Source of the DNA: Actinomycetes bacterium
GTDB taxonomy: Bacteria > Actinomycetota > Coriobacteriia > Anaerosomatales > Anaerosomataceae
Direction: 5' to 3'
Length of the DNA stretch: 5,145 nt
NCBI GenBank assembly: GCA_021850085.1
Contig: JAJZRZ010000134.1
Span: 1 to 5,145 of the forward strand
Positions 1 through 5,086 of the stretch are shown here, one piece after another. The position numbers were made by a program, and so were the translations under genes. Each line of letters begins with the position of its first letter. Positions within the stretch are counted from its first letter, which is position 1. Under the pieces are notes generated by a model. It saw only the letters and a program-made list of their open reading frames with translations. It did not search any database and was not told the DNA's origin.

Positions 1-36
1 CACCGCTGCGCGCACTGCCTTCGCCTTTTCCGTCAT
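1..36 (-). CDS. Start of a leftward gene, N-terminus only
   Basis: Only the first 12 codons are inside the window; they read MTEKAKAVRAAV. The ATG is at 36-34 and the frame stays open to the window edge. A full GGAGG Shine-Dalgarno site (plus-strand CCTCC at 42-46) sits 5 nt upstream of the ATG, and a good sigma-70 promoter lies behind it, which is why this short open stretch is called a gene. The basic, alanine-rich start gives no family. It diverges from the XRE repressor gene at 268, so it could be another target of that repressor, but this is only positional inference. Confidence 0.5.
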   Translation of the reverse strand, partial: MTEKAKAVRAAV

Positions 37-48
37 CGCTGCCTCCAT

Positions 49-78
49 GTAGGATACCTGCCTACACGCATCCTAGGA
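49..78. repeat. Overlapping inverted repeats at the leftward promoter, candidate operator
   Basis: Three nested dyads lie here: GTAGG (49-53) with CCTAC (61-65), TAGGAT (50-55) with ATCCTA (70-75), and the 8-bp palindrome TCCTAGGA (71-78). They cover the predicted -10 and start site of the leftward promoter, where a repressor would bind. They do not resemble the CTGTT-N5-AACAG sites upstream of the Ubl gene, so a different regulator may act here. The function is inferred from position and symmetry only. Confidence 0.35.
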
Positions 79-97
79 GGCGCCTTTTAGCTGTCAA
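70..97 (-). promoter_or_regulatory. Sigma-70-type promoter for the leftward gene
   Basis: On the minus strand there is a perfect -35 TTGACA (plus-strand 92-97), a 16-nt spacer, and a -10 TAGGAT (plus-strand 70-75, 4 of 6 matches to TATAAT). Transcription would start near 62-64, leaving a leader of about 27 nt with GGAGG before the ATG at 36. The element is AT-richer than its surroundings. Confidence 0.5.
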
Positions 98-190
98 GTA
101 GCATCTAGTTGCGCGCGCTCTTGCCGGAACATCACGGGACGGCTGCGAAGCCGATGGGAACGACTCGCCAACTTGGGCTCCTTCGCGGAG

Positions 191-225
191 GCCGGTTGAC
201 TCACCGGCGCCACAGTGTTTAGAGT
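191..225 (+). promoter_or_regulatory. Probable promoter of the repressor/metallopeptidase pair, with a dyad over the -35
   Basis: A -35-like TTGACT (196-201) and a -10-like TAGAGT (220-225) are separated by 18 nt, about 43 nt upstream of the GTG start at 268. A perfect dyad, GCCGGT (191-196) with ACCGGC (203-208), brackets the -35 and could be an operator. Downstream, GGCAACGGTTACC (229-241) is a near-perfect palindrome. A half-site TGTTTAG (216-222) also occurs in the Ubl promoter at 1309-1315, which hints at autoregulation. The promoter is moderate and the operators are speculative. Confidence 0.4.
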
Positions 226-267
226 TTCGGCAACGGTTACCCCAAACCCGCACACTAGGAGAAGCCC

Positions 268-606
268 GTGTCGGAGAACTTCGGGCAGCGAGTGCGGCGC
301 CTTCGCGAGGCTAAGCAGCTCGGTCTTAGAGAGACGGCCAAGAAGCTGGACATCTCTGCGGCCTACCTGTCGAGGATCGAGACGAGCGAAGAGCGCACAC
401 CGCCAGCCGAGGACGTTATCCAGAAGCTCGCAGATCTACTGTCAGACGAGTTTGATGAACTGATGCGGCTGGCAGGTCGGATCCCGAGCGACGTGAAGGA
501 GTACATCACGAAGGAAGGCATGCCCCAGTTCCTGCGCACAGCGAAGGAACGGAAGCTCACCGCGAAGCAGCTCGAGGAGATGCTGGAGGCGAAGAAGCGA
601 AAGTGA
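268..606 (+). CDS. XRE-family HTH repressor, CapH/ImmR-like
   Basis: This 112-residue DNA-binding protein is probably the repressor of the Ubl operon downstream. Residues about 5-60 form a Cro/C1-type helix-turn-helix: RVRRLREAK, then LRETAKKLDIS, then the recognition segment AAYLSRIETSEER, followed by the fourth helix DVIQKLADLL. After it comes the segment LMRLAGRIPSDV, common in regulators paired with an ImmA-type protease, and then a charged C-terminal helical tail (about 85-112). The GTG start is supported by AGGAG at 257-261, 6 nt upstream. The stop overlaps the next gene by 4 nt (GTGA), so the two are translationally coupled. Size and layout fit CapH or ImmR; the protease presumably cuts it after the HTH domain, but no cleavage site can be read directly. 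Confidence 0.88.
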   Translation: MSENFGQRVRRLREAKQLGLRETAKKLDISAAYLSRIETSEERTPPAEDVIQKLADLLSDEFDELMRLAGRIPSDVKEYITKEGMPQFLRTAKERKLTAKQLEEMLEAKKRK

Positions 607-1286
607 CGACCCCGTTCGCGCAGAAGGTACGATTCCTCTCTCCCGAGGAGCTGGACAGCGCCTCGATGGAGTTGTTGCGCAAGTTCGCGAAGTCCTCGGG
701 CAAGCCGATCTCGCCTCCGATCCCTATCGACGAGATCATCGAGAAGCACCTCCGCGTGCGACTCGAGTTCACCGATCTCAAGGAGAAGCTGGGCGAGGAC
801 GTCCTCGGTGCCACGTGGTTCGACGAGGGCATCATCCGGGTCCAGCAAGAGCTCGAGGATCAGGAGGGTCGCCTCTGCTTCACGATGGCCCATGAAGCTG
901 GCCACTGGGTTCTCCACCGCCCCCAGTACGAGGCCGACAAGGTCACCGGGCAGCTCTTCAAGCGCGATTCGACCGAGGGTCCACCGGCCATCGTGTGCAG
1001 GAGCAGCCAGCGCAAGCAGCCCGCCGAGTGGCAGGCCGACCAGTTCGCAGCTCGCGTGCTCATGCCCGAGAAGTTCGTGCGGTCCGCCTTCGCGCGAGTG
1101 GCCGGCGGCGAACCAGTGCACGTTGGCCCCGACGGTCTCACCCGGTTCGGCTCGATGCGCGACCTCGCGGCCGCGGTGATCGCCGCTGGTCGGTTCTCGA
1201 ACGTCTCCAAGGACGCGATGCGCATCCGCCTGGAGACGCTTCAGCTCGTGGCGCGAGCCGACCAAGTATCGCGCCGCCTCCTGTAG
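603..1286 (+). CDS. ImmA/IrrE-type zinc metallopeptidase, CapP-like
   Basis: This 227-residue cytoplasmic protease probably inactivates the adjacent XRE repressor. The zinc site is visible: HEAGH at residues 97-101 (two His ligands and the catalytic Glu) and the third ligand E142 in EWQADQFAARVLMP, the standard second motif of the ImmA/IrrE family. Cys132 lies 10 residues before E142. In CapP a cysteine in this region has been described as capping the zinc, like a cysteine switch, so the enzyme may be latent. The C-terminal third (about 160-227) would be the sensing region, with no recognised motif. There is no signal peptide or membrane segment. It starts at GTG 603 inside the repressor's stop codon overlap. 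Family assignment is firm; the trigger (ssDNA or DNA damage, as reported for CapP) is inferred. Confidence 0.9.
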   Translation: MTTPFAQKVRFLSPEELDSASMELLRKFAKSSGKPISPPIPIDEIIEKHLRVRLEFTDLKEKLGEDVLGATWFDEGIIRVQQELEDQEGRLCFTMAHEAGHWVLHRPQYEADKVTGQLFKRDSTEGPPAIVCRSSQRKQPAEWQADQFAARVLMPEKFVRSAFARVAGGEPVHVGPDGLTRFGSMRDLAAAVIAAGRFSNVSKDAMRIRLETLQLVARADQVSRRLL

Positions 1287-1303
1287 GCGCTCCCGAGCCG
1301 CTG

Positions 1304-1332
1304 TTGACTGTTTAGGTAACAGCGACCATAAT
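1304..1332 (+). promoter_or_regulatory. Strong sigma-70-type promoter of the Ubl-E2-E1 operon
   Basis: TTGACT (1304-1309) and CATAAT (1327-1332) are separated by the optimal 17 nt, each matching consensus at 5 of 6 positions. Transcription would begin near 1339, leaving a leader of about 60 nt before the Ubl ATG at 1400. It sits in the 113-nt gap after the metallopeptidase gene, so the effector operon can be switched separately from its regulators. No terminator is apparent between 1286 and the promoter, so some read-through is possible. Confidence 0.7.
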
Positions 1333-1352
1333 GTCACCTGTTCCCTAAACAG
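1308..1352. promoter_or_regulatory. Paired dyad operators CTGTT-N5-AACAG flanking the -10
   Basis: Two copies of a perfect dyad occur: site 1 at 1308-1322 (CTGTT-TAGGT-AACAG) and site 2 at 1338-1352 (CTGTT-CCCTA-AACAG). Their centres are 30 bp apart, close to three helical turns. The two sites are also inverted copies of each other, matching at 14 of 15 positions. Site 1 overlaps the end of the -35 and fills the spacer; site 2 covers the predicted start point. An additional CTGTT at 1301-1305 can pair with AACAG at 1318-1322. The arrangement is what a dimeric XRE repressor would need for cooperative occlusion of RNA polymerase, and the repressor at 268-606 is the obvious candidate. Confidence 0.65.
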
Positions 1353-1384
1353 GGCACGACGAGCGTATGAGCGCCCGTCCACGC

Positions 1385-1390
1385 GAGGAG
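1385..1390 (+). promoter_or_regulatory. Ribosome binding site that decides the Ubl start
   Basis: GAGGAG ends 9 nt before the ATG at 1400. The alternative in-frame ATG at 1367 has no comparable site and would add 11 residues that do not belong to the beta-grasp fold. Confidence 0.6.
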
Positions 1391-1399
1391 TCGAGCCAC

Positions 1400-1654
1400 A
1401 TGAGCCAGAAGTACACCATCGTCTTCGTGATCGCCGGCGACGACGTGCCGGTGGAGGTGAACCCGAACGAGCCGCTGCACGTTGCGGTGACGAAGGCGCT
1501 GAAGGAGAGCAGCAACACCTCCCGGCCGCGCGATGACTGGGAGGCGCGGAACGCGGACGGGTCCCTGCTCGGCTCGGACGTGAAGATCTCGGCACTCGGC
1601 CTTGCCGCCGGGGCGCGCGTGATGCTGAGCCCGAAGGTCGGCGGGGGCGGGTAG
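1400..1654 (+). CDS. Single-domain ubiquitin-like modifier with a bare GGGG C-terminus
   Basis: This 84-residue protein is probably the modifier that the neighbouring enzymes attach to targets. Residues 4-21 form a beta hairpin (KYTIVFVIAGDDVPVEVN), 25-36 a helix (PLHVAVTKALKE), 46-60 a strand/turn region (DWEARNADGSLL), and 72-80 a last strand (ARVMLSPKV), the order of a ubiquitin/beta-grasp fold. It resembles the DUF2604 family of short bacterial Ubls. It ends in KVGGGG with nothing after the last glycine, so it should need no processing before adenylation. The upstream ATG at 1367 was rejected on RBS grounds. The next gene starts 4 nt after the stop. The Ubl role rests on fold pattern, di-glycine end and E1/JAB neighbours together. 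Confidence 0.85.
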   Translation: MSQKYTIVFVIAGDDVPVEVNPNEPLHVAVTKALKESSNTSRPRDDWEARNADGSLLGSDVKISALGLAAGARVMLSPKVGGGG

Positions 1655-1658
1655 CGGC

Positions 1659-2264
1659 ATGAGGCTCGATCCCGCAGTCGCGAGGGCCAAGTTCGAGAAC
1701 CAGGTCTCTCGTGTTCAGGCCCAGCGGGACACCCTCGCCGAGTGGGGCTGCTGGGTTCGCCGCGTCGAGTTCCCCGACGTGGACGTCGTCTTCGTGCCGC
1801 GCTCGCCTGCCAGGATCTCGCACCCGCCGTTCGAGGTGGCGCGGTCCCCACTGTCGGTGACGGTCAACCGCGAGTTCGGCGCGCTCGCGGCACGCGCCTT
1901 CGGCGCGCGGTTCAGGCTCGACGACTTCGATCAGCTACCGCCTTCCGTGACGTTCCGCGACGCATGGACGTGGGAGACGCTGCCGTATCACCACCTCCCG
2001 GACGGCGCCCTCGTTGACGAGCAGCGGGCCGGGACGCGCATCCTCCAGCAGCGGCATCCCGAGACGGGGCTGCCGTTCCTGTGCGTGCGCGGGACGCGCG
2101 AGTACCACTCGCACCCCGAGCACACGGGGGATGCCTGGGTCCTCCATCGCGAGGGGTTCGCATTGTTCGACCTCGTCGCGCTCGTGTGGCGGACGTGCGT
2201 CCGTCCGGTCCAGCTCCACCTGATCGCAGCCGGCCCCGTCGTGCCGCGATGGGAGCTTCGCTAA
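1659..2264 (+). CDS. CEHH-motif protein, predicted E2-like component of the Ubl pathway
   Basis: This 201-residue protein matches the predicted metal-binding CEHH family found next to Ubl and E1 genes. The signature is LCVRGTREYHSHP, giving Cys142, Glu148, His150 and His152. It is followed by GDAWVLHR (about 157-164) and a hydrophobic helix, FALFDLVALVWRTC (about 167-180). The first half has an N-terminal helix (6-30) and then strands rich in V and F, compatible with a diverged E2 alpha/beta fold. Cys142 may carry the Ubl as a thioester or may bind metal; the sequence cannot decide. Cys31 and Cys180 are the only other cysteines. The gene sits between Ubl and E1 and shares the A of TAATG with the E1 start, so translation is coupled. 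Family membership is fairly sure; the E2 function is inference. Confidence 0.75.
   Translation: MRLDPAVARAKFENQVSRVQAQRDTLAEWGCWVRRVEFPDVDVVFVPRSPARISHPPFEVARSPLSVTVNREFGALAARAFGARFRLDDFDQLPPSVTFRDAWTWETLPYHHLPDGALVDEQRAGTRILQQRHPETGLPFLCVRGTREYHSHPEHTGDAWVLHREGFALFDLVALVWRTCVRPVQLHLIAAGPVVPRWELR
2251..2255 (+). promoter_or_regulatory. Ribosome binding site that decides the E1-like start
   Basis: GGGAG ends 8 nt before the ATG at 2264, which overlaps the upstream stop codon as TAATG. In-frame ATGs at 2249 and 2081 lie inside the CEHH gene and lack a better site; the latter would add 61 residues read from another gene's frame. Confidence 0.6.
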
Positions 2265-3772
2265 TGGCCGTCGCGCGGTTCTTCGAGCGCAATTACGCGG
2301 CGGTCGGGGCGGCGCTCTCCATCTCGCGGGATGCGCTTGAGCGGACCCTCGCCGCGCGCACCATCGGCCTCCTGTGCGGCCCCGACGTCGAGGGCGACGC
2401 GAACGCGAGGTGGACCGCTGAGATGACCGTCGCGCTCCTCGCGCGGCTGTATCCGAGGCTCTCTCTCGAAGCGCCACCCGCCTTGGCGGACGCGCTCACG
2501 ACGCTCGCCGTGGCCATCAATCCCTTGGTCGAGATCGTCCGCGGGGACGACGTCGAGACCGCGATCGTGATCGGAGGGCGGCGCTCCCCGCTGCCACCGA
2601 ACGCGATCTTCGCCGGCGCGCGCGGGTGGGTCGCGCATGTAGCGAGGACGCCCGTCCCGGCCGGCGGCCCGGAGAACCCCTACTCCGCCGGCGCCGCGGG
2701 CTGCATCGCAGTGGGGGAGGTGTTCCGTCATGTGTTTCGCGCGTCGCTGCGCCCGTGGGTGGAGCCGCGAGATCTCGCGTTCTCGCTCCTCGACTACGGT
2801 CGCGATGCCGGCGCCTCGCTGCCCGTCCCCGACGTCGACTTGTCGGAGGTTGCGTTCTTCGGGCTCGGCGCCGTAGCGAACGGGGCCCTGTGGGCGCTCG
2901 GCCGGCACCGCGCGCTGCGCGGCATCACTTGGCTCGTCGACGCCGAGACCGTGGACCTGTCGAACCTCCAGCGATACGTGCTCACGTTGGACGTGGACGA
3001 GGGACGGAGCAAGCCGGCTCTCGCCGCCGAGGCGCTTCGCGGGACGGGAATCGAACCACGGCCGCGGGCGTCTGAGCTGGAGGAGTTCGCTGAGGGCTAC
3101 CCCGCGGGCTTCTCGATCCCGACGGTTTGCGTCTCGACGGACGACGTCCCTGCGAGGCGCGCCACCCAGGCGCTACTGCCTCGAACCGTCCTCAACGGGT
3201 TCACCGGAGACCGCTCGCTAGGGACGTCGTGGCACAGGTTCTCGGACGACGCCGCCTGTCTCGCCTGCCTCTACCATCCCGATCATCCCGGGAAGGACCA
3301 CACGCAGATCGTCGGCGAGCGGCTCGGGCTCGGTCGGCAGCGCGCGAGCCTCCTCTGGGCCACGCGCGCTCCGTTGCCGGATCAGGATCTGCGTACGATC
3401 GCCGACCACCTCGGAGCCTCGGTCGCGGATCTCGCTCCGTGGCGCGGGCGCGCGCTTCACGATCTCTATTCGGACGTCGTGTGCGGTTCGGTTGCCCTTG
3501 ACGTGCGTGGGATCGGTCGCCTCGAGACCGTGCCGCTTGCGCACCAGTCCGCGCTCGCGGGCGTCCTCATGGCGGCGGAGCTAGTCAAACGGTCTCATCC
3601 CGAGCTCGAGACCGTCTCCCAGCCGGAGCGCCTCGTGTCATGGGACGACGTTCTCCGTCCCCCGCCGCCTGCCGGGCGCTGGGCGCACCGGCGCTCGCGC
3701 GCACCGGGGTGCTTCTGCTCGGATCGTGACTATCAGGCGGCCTACCGCCGCAAGTGGCTCGTCGCGAGGTAG
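2264..3772 (+). CDS. E1-like Ubl-activating enzyme with ThiF/MoeB fold
   Basis: This 502-residue protein is predicted to adenylate the Ubl C-terminus and receive it on a cysteine. The active adenylation domain spans about 190-450. It has FFGLGAVANG (198-207, nucleotide loop with Ala in place of the third Gly), D226 in LVDAETVDLSNLQRY, N234 and R237, K250 in GRSKPA, and D293/D294 in CVSTDD, corresponding to the ATP/Mg residues of MoeB. C332 and C335 (CLAC) with C483 and C485 (CFC) probably form a zinc site. C407 in LYSDVVCGSV is the best candidate for the catalytic cysteine. Residues 1-190 lack a nucleotide loop, but NPYSAGAAGCIAVGEVFR (138-155) echoes the helix near 428-441, suggesting an inactive duplicated domain as in eukaryotic E1s. 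It is the last gene of the operon. Enzyme class is firm; thioester chemistry is inferred. Confidence 0.88.
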   Translation: MAVARFFERNYAAVGAALSISRDALERTLAARTIGLLCGPDVEGDANARWTAEMTVALLARLYPRLSLEAPPALADALTTLAVAINPLVEIVRGDDVETAIVIGGRRSPLPPNAIFAGARGWVAHVARTPVPAGGPENPYSAGAAGCIAVGEVFRHVFRASLRPWVEPRDLAFSLLDYGRDAGASLPVPDVDLSEVAFFGLGAVANGALWALGRHRALRGITWLVDAETVDLSNLQRYVLTLDVDEGRSKPALAAEALRGTGIEPRPRASELEEFAEGYPAGFSIPTVCVSTDDVPARRATQALLPRTVLNGFTGDRSLGTSWHRFSDDAACLACLYHPDHPGKDHTQIVGERLGLGRQRASLLWATRAPLPDQDLRTIADHLGASVADLAPWRGRALHDLYSDVVCGSVALDVRGIGRLETVPLAHQSALAGVLMAAELVKRSHPELETVSQPERLVSWDDVLRPPPPAGRWAHRRSRAPGCFCSDRDYQAAYRRKWLVAR

Positions 3773-3815
3773 CCGCTGACCGCGGCGCACGCGCGGAAGC
3801 ACCATCGTGGACAAG

Positions 3816-4319
3816 TCATCCGGCGACCACGCGCAGCATCCGGACTATCTCGGCCGGTGAGACCTCTCGCCATCGCCCTCTTACGAGCCGGTACATGGCC
3901 CACCCGCCGAAGGGCTCGCCCGTTGCGAACTCGGGCGTGACCAGCGAGAAGCCGCCATCGGTCGTGACCACCGCCAGCCGGTCGTCCGCCGCGGAGTGGT
4001 ACGCCTCGTCGGGATGGCTGTGAACCTGTGCGATGAGCCGGAGCCCCGTCTCGGAGAGTAGTCGGTTCAGCTCGAACATCGTCTCACCAGACACGAAGTA
4101 GCCGACGCCGTCCTCCGAGCGGACGCCTTCCTGCGGCGGTGCCACCGCGTGGACGACGGTCGCTGTTCTGCCGTCCACGTTGCCGAGCCAGAGAACAAGC
4201 AGCTCGTACCCGCGCTCACCGTGCGCGCGCATGAGCGCGCAGGTTCGCGCCAGCTCTGCAGCAGGCACGATCACCTCCTCGACGTCGGCGAGCGCTGGCT
4301 TTCGAACACGATTCTTCAT
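3816..4319 (-). CDS. JAB/JAMM-family isopeptidase, predicted Ubl deconjugase
   Basis: This 167-residue predicted zinc metalloprotease probably removes the Ubl from targets. The JAMM residues are present: E39 in GYELLVLW, then H100 and H102 in QVHSHP, S109 and D112 in HSAADD. The gap between the second His and the Ser is one residue shorter than in AMSH-type enzymes, but the HSHP...HS..D form recalls other bacterial JABs. There is no fused domain, signal peptide or membrane segment. The ATG is preceded by AGAGG (plus-strand 4330-4334), 10 nt away. The gene is convergent with the E1 gene (43-nt gap) and lies 29 nt after the gene at 4870-4349, probably in one transcript. Because the Ubl already ends in glycine, deconjugation rather than maturation is the likely job. 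Confidence 0.87.
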   Translation of the reverse strand: MKNRVRKPALADVEEVIVPAAELARTCALMRAHGERGYELLVLWLGNVDGRTATVVHAVAPPQEGVRSEDGVGYFVSGETMFELNRLLSETGLRLIAQVHSHPDEAYHSAADDRLAVVTTDGGFSLVTPEFATGEPFGGWAMYRLVRGRWREVSPAEIVRMLRVVAG

Positions 4320-4348
4320 CCGTCGTGCACCTCTCGCGCCTCGCGTGT

Positions 4349-4870
4349 CTACCGCGGGGGGCCTACGAGAAGCGGCGGATCAACGAACCACACTCCGCGC
4401 TCGTTCGTCGGGCCTCCCAGATTCACGACCCAGATCCGCCGGAACTGTGAGCGGCCGTGAAGCGCCTTGAGGCTCGGCTCGAACATCGGGCGCCATACGT
4501 CGGGCGGCGTGATGAACGGGTTGGCCCACATCACGAGTTCCATCGGGTGCGGCGTCCCGTACGTCGCGTAGAGCTTCTTCCGGAGTCTCTCCTGCGTCGT
4601 ATCACCCACCCAGGCGCCAGCGGCGGGCACGCCCTTGCGGGCGGCCACCGAGATGTTCTCGGCGAGCGTCGAGTCGATGATCTCGACGAGTTCGAATGCG
4701 ACGAGCCCCTCGCCCTCAACCTCGCACAGGATGTCGGGCTCCGGAGGCCGCCGATTCACCGCCGAGCCGGGTCTGACGTGCAGCCCCTTGCGCCCGGCGA
4801 ACTCAGCGAAGCCCAGGAGCACGTTCAGTTCCCGAGCCGCCTTCACTTCCTCCCGGTTCGTTGGCGCCAT
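4349..4870 (-). CDS. Uncharacterised protein, possible PD-(D/E)XK-like nuclease fold
   Basis: I do not recognise this 173-residue protein with certainty. The N-terminal helix (6-28) is followed by PPEPDILCEV (42-51) and VAFELVEIID (57-66). An acidic PD followed 14 residues later by a hydrophobic strand with E-x-x-E (E60, E63) is a pattern seen in degenerate restriction-endonuclease-like proteins, but the usual ExK lysine is absent. A later segment has FRRIWVVNLGG (143-153), a probable core strand, and the end is proline-rich. There is no signal peptide or membrane segment. The ATG at 4870 is the only start before an in-frame stop at 4922-4924; its RBS is a weak G-run. It precedes the JAB gene by 29 nt on the same strand, so it may be an accessory or effector part of the Ubl system. 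Confidence 0.7.
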   Translation of the reverse strand: MAPTNREEVKAARELNVLLGFAEFAGRKGLHVRPGSAVNRRPPEPDILCEVEGEGLVAFELVEIIDSTLAENISVAARKGVPAAGAWVGDTTQERLRKKLYATYGTPHPMELVMWANPFITPPDVWRPMFEPSLKALHGRSQFRRIWVVNLGGPTNERGVWFVDPPLLVGPPR

Positions 4871-5037
4871 TCGTGAACCCCCGTGCGCAACGCTACGTAT
4901 GCAGCGGGACCCGGCATCGCGTCACCGTACAGGCCGGCCGCCGGCAGAGGGTCGATGTGTGGCGGGCATCCATCGCGCTCCTGGCCGTAACGGGCGGCGC
5001 GAAAGCGCACCCCAGAACGCACCCCGGAGCTCCGAAA
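4871..5037. other. Intergenic stretch upstream of the nuclease-like gene
   Basis: No convincing gene was found. On the minus strand a weak promoter-like pair can be read (GTGACG, 18 nt, CATACG, plus-strand about 4897-4926), which would serve the nuclease-like and JAB genes, but it is poor. A short direct repeat GCACCCC occurs twice near 5008-5026. A minus-strand frame runs from 5052 to 4843 but has no family resemblance and begins inside the terminator hairpin. Confidence 0.35.
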
Positions 5038-5077
5038 CACAACGCCCGTCATCGCGTTTTCCTTGCGATGACGGGCG
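5038..5077 (-). terminator. Hairpin terminator downstream of the tRNA-Pro fragment
   Basis: Two perfectly complementary 13-nt arms (5043-5055 and 5065-5077, CGCCCGTCATCGC and its complement) enclose a 9-nt loop. Read on the minus strand, the stem is followed by TTGTGTTT, the T-rich tail of an intrinsic terminator, and it starts 9 nt after the tRNA 3' end. An outer ACAA/TTGT pairing with one bulged base could extend it. It looks like the original terminator of a tRNA transcript. Confidence 0.7.
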
Positions 5078-5086
5078 GTTGTTGAG

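Noticed and set aside
1367..1399. Eleven-residue N-terminal extension of the Ubl from the ATG at 1367
   Set aside because: It has a weak RBS, the residues lie before the first beta strand, and GAGGAG is well placed for the ATG at 1400.
363..1823. Long minus-strand open frame of 486 codons across the repressor, protease and Ubl genes
   Set aside because: It is an open shadow frame in GC-rich DNA: the product is low-complexity Arg/Ala/Gly/Ser-rich without domains, and it overlaps three well-supported genes on the other strand.
2081..2263. Upstream extension of the E1-like gene from the ATG at 2081
   Set aside because: It would overlap the CEHH gene by 184 nt. The added residues are arginine-rich shadow sequence, and the ATG at 2264 has a good RBS and a TAATG coupling junction.
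3773..3815. Bidirectional terminator between the convergent E1 and JAB genes
   Set aside because: Only a short imperfect GC-rich hairpin (around GCGCACGCGC) without T tracts is visible in the 43-nt gap.
4843..5052. Minus-strand open frame of 69 codons upstream of the nuclease-like gene
   Set aside because: It starts within the terminator hairpin, lacks a Shine-Dalgarno site and family resemblance, and overlaps the start of a better gene in another frame.
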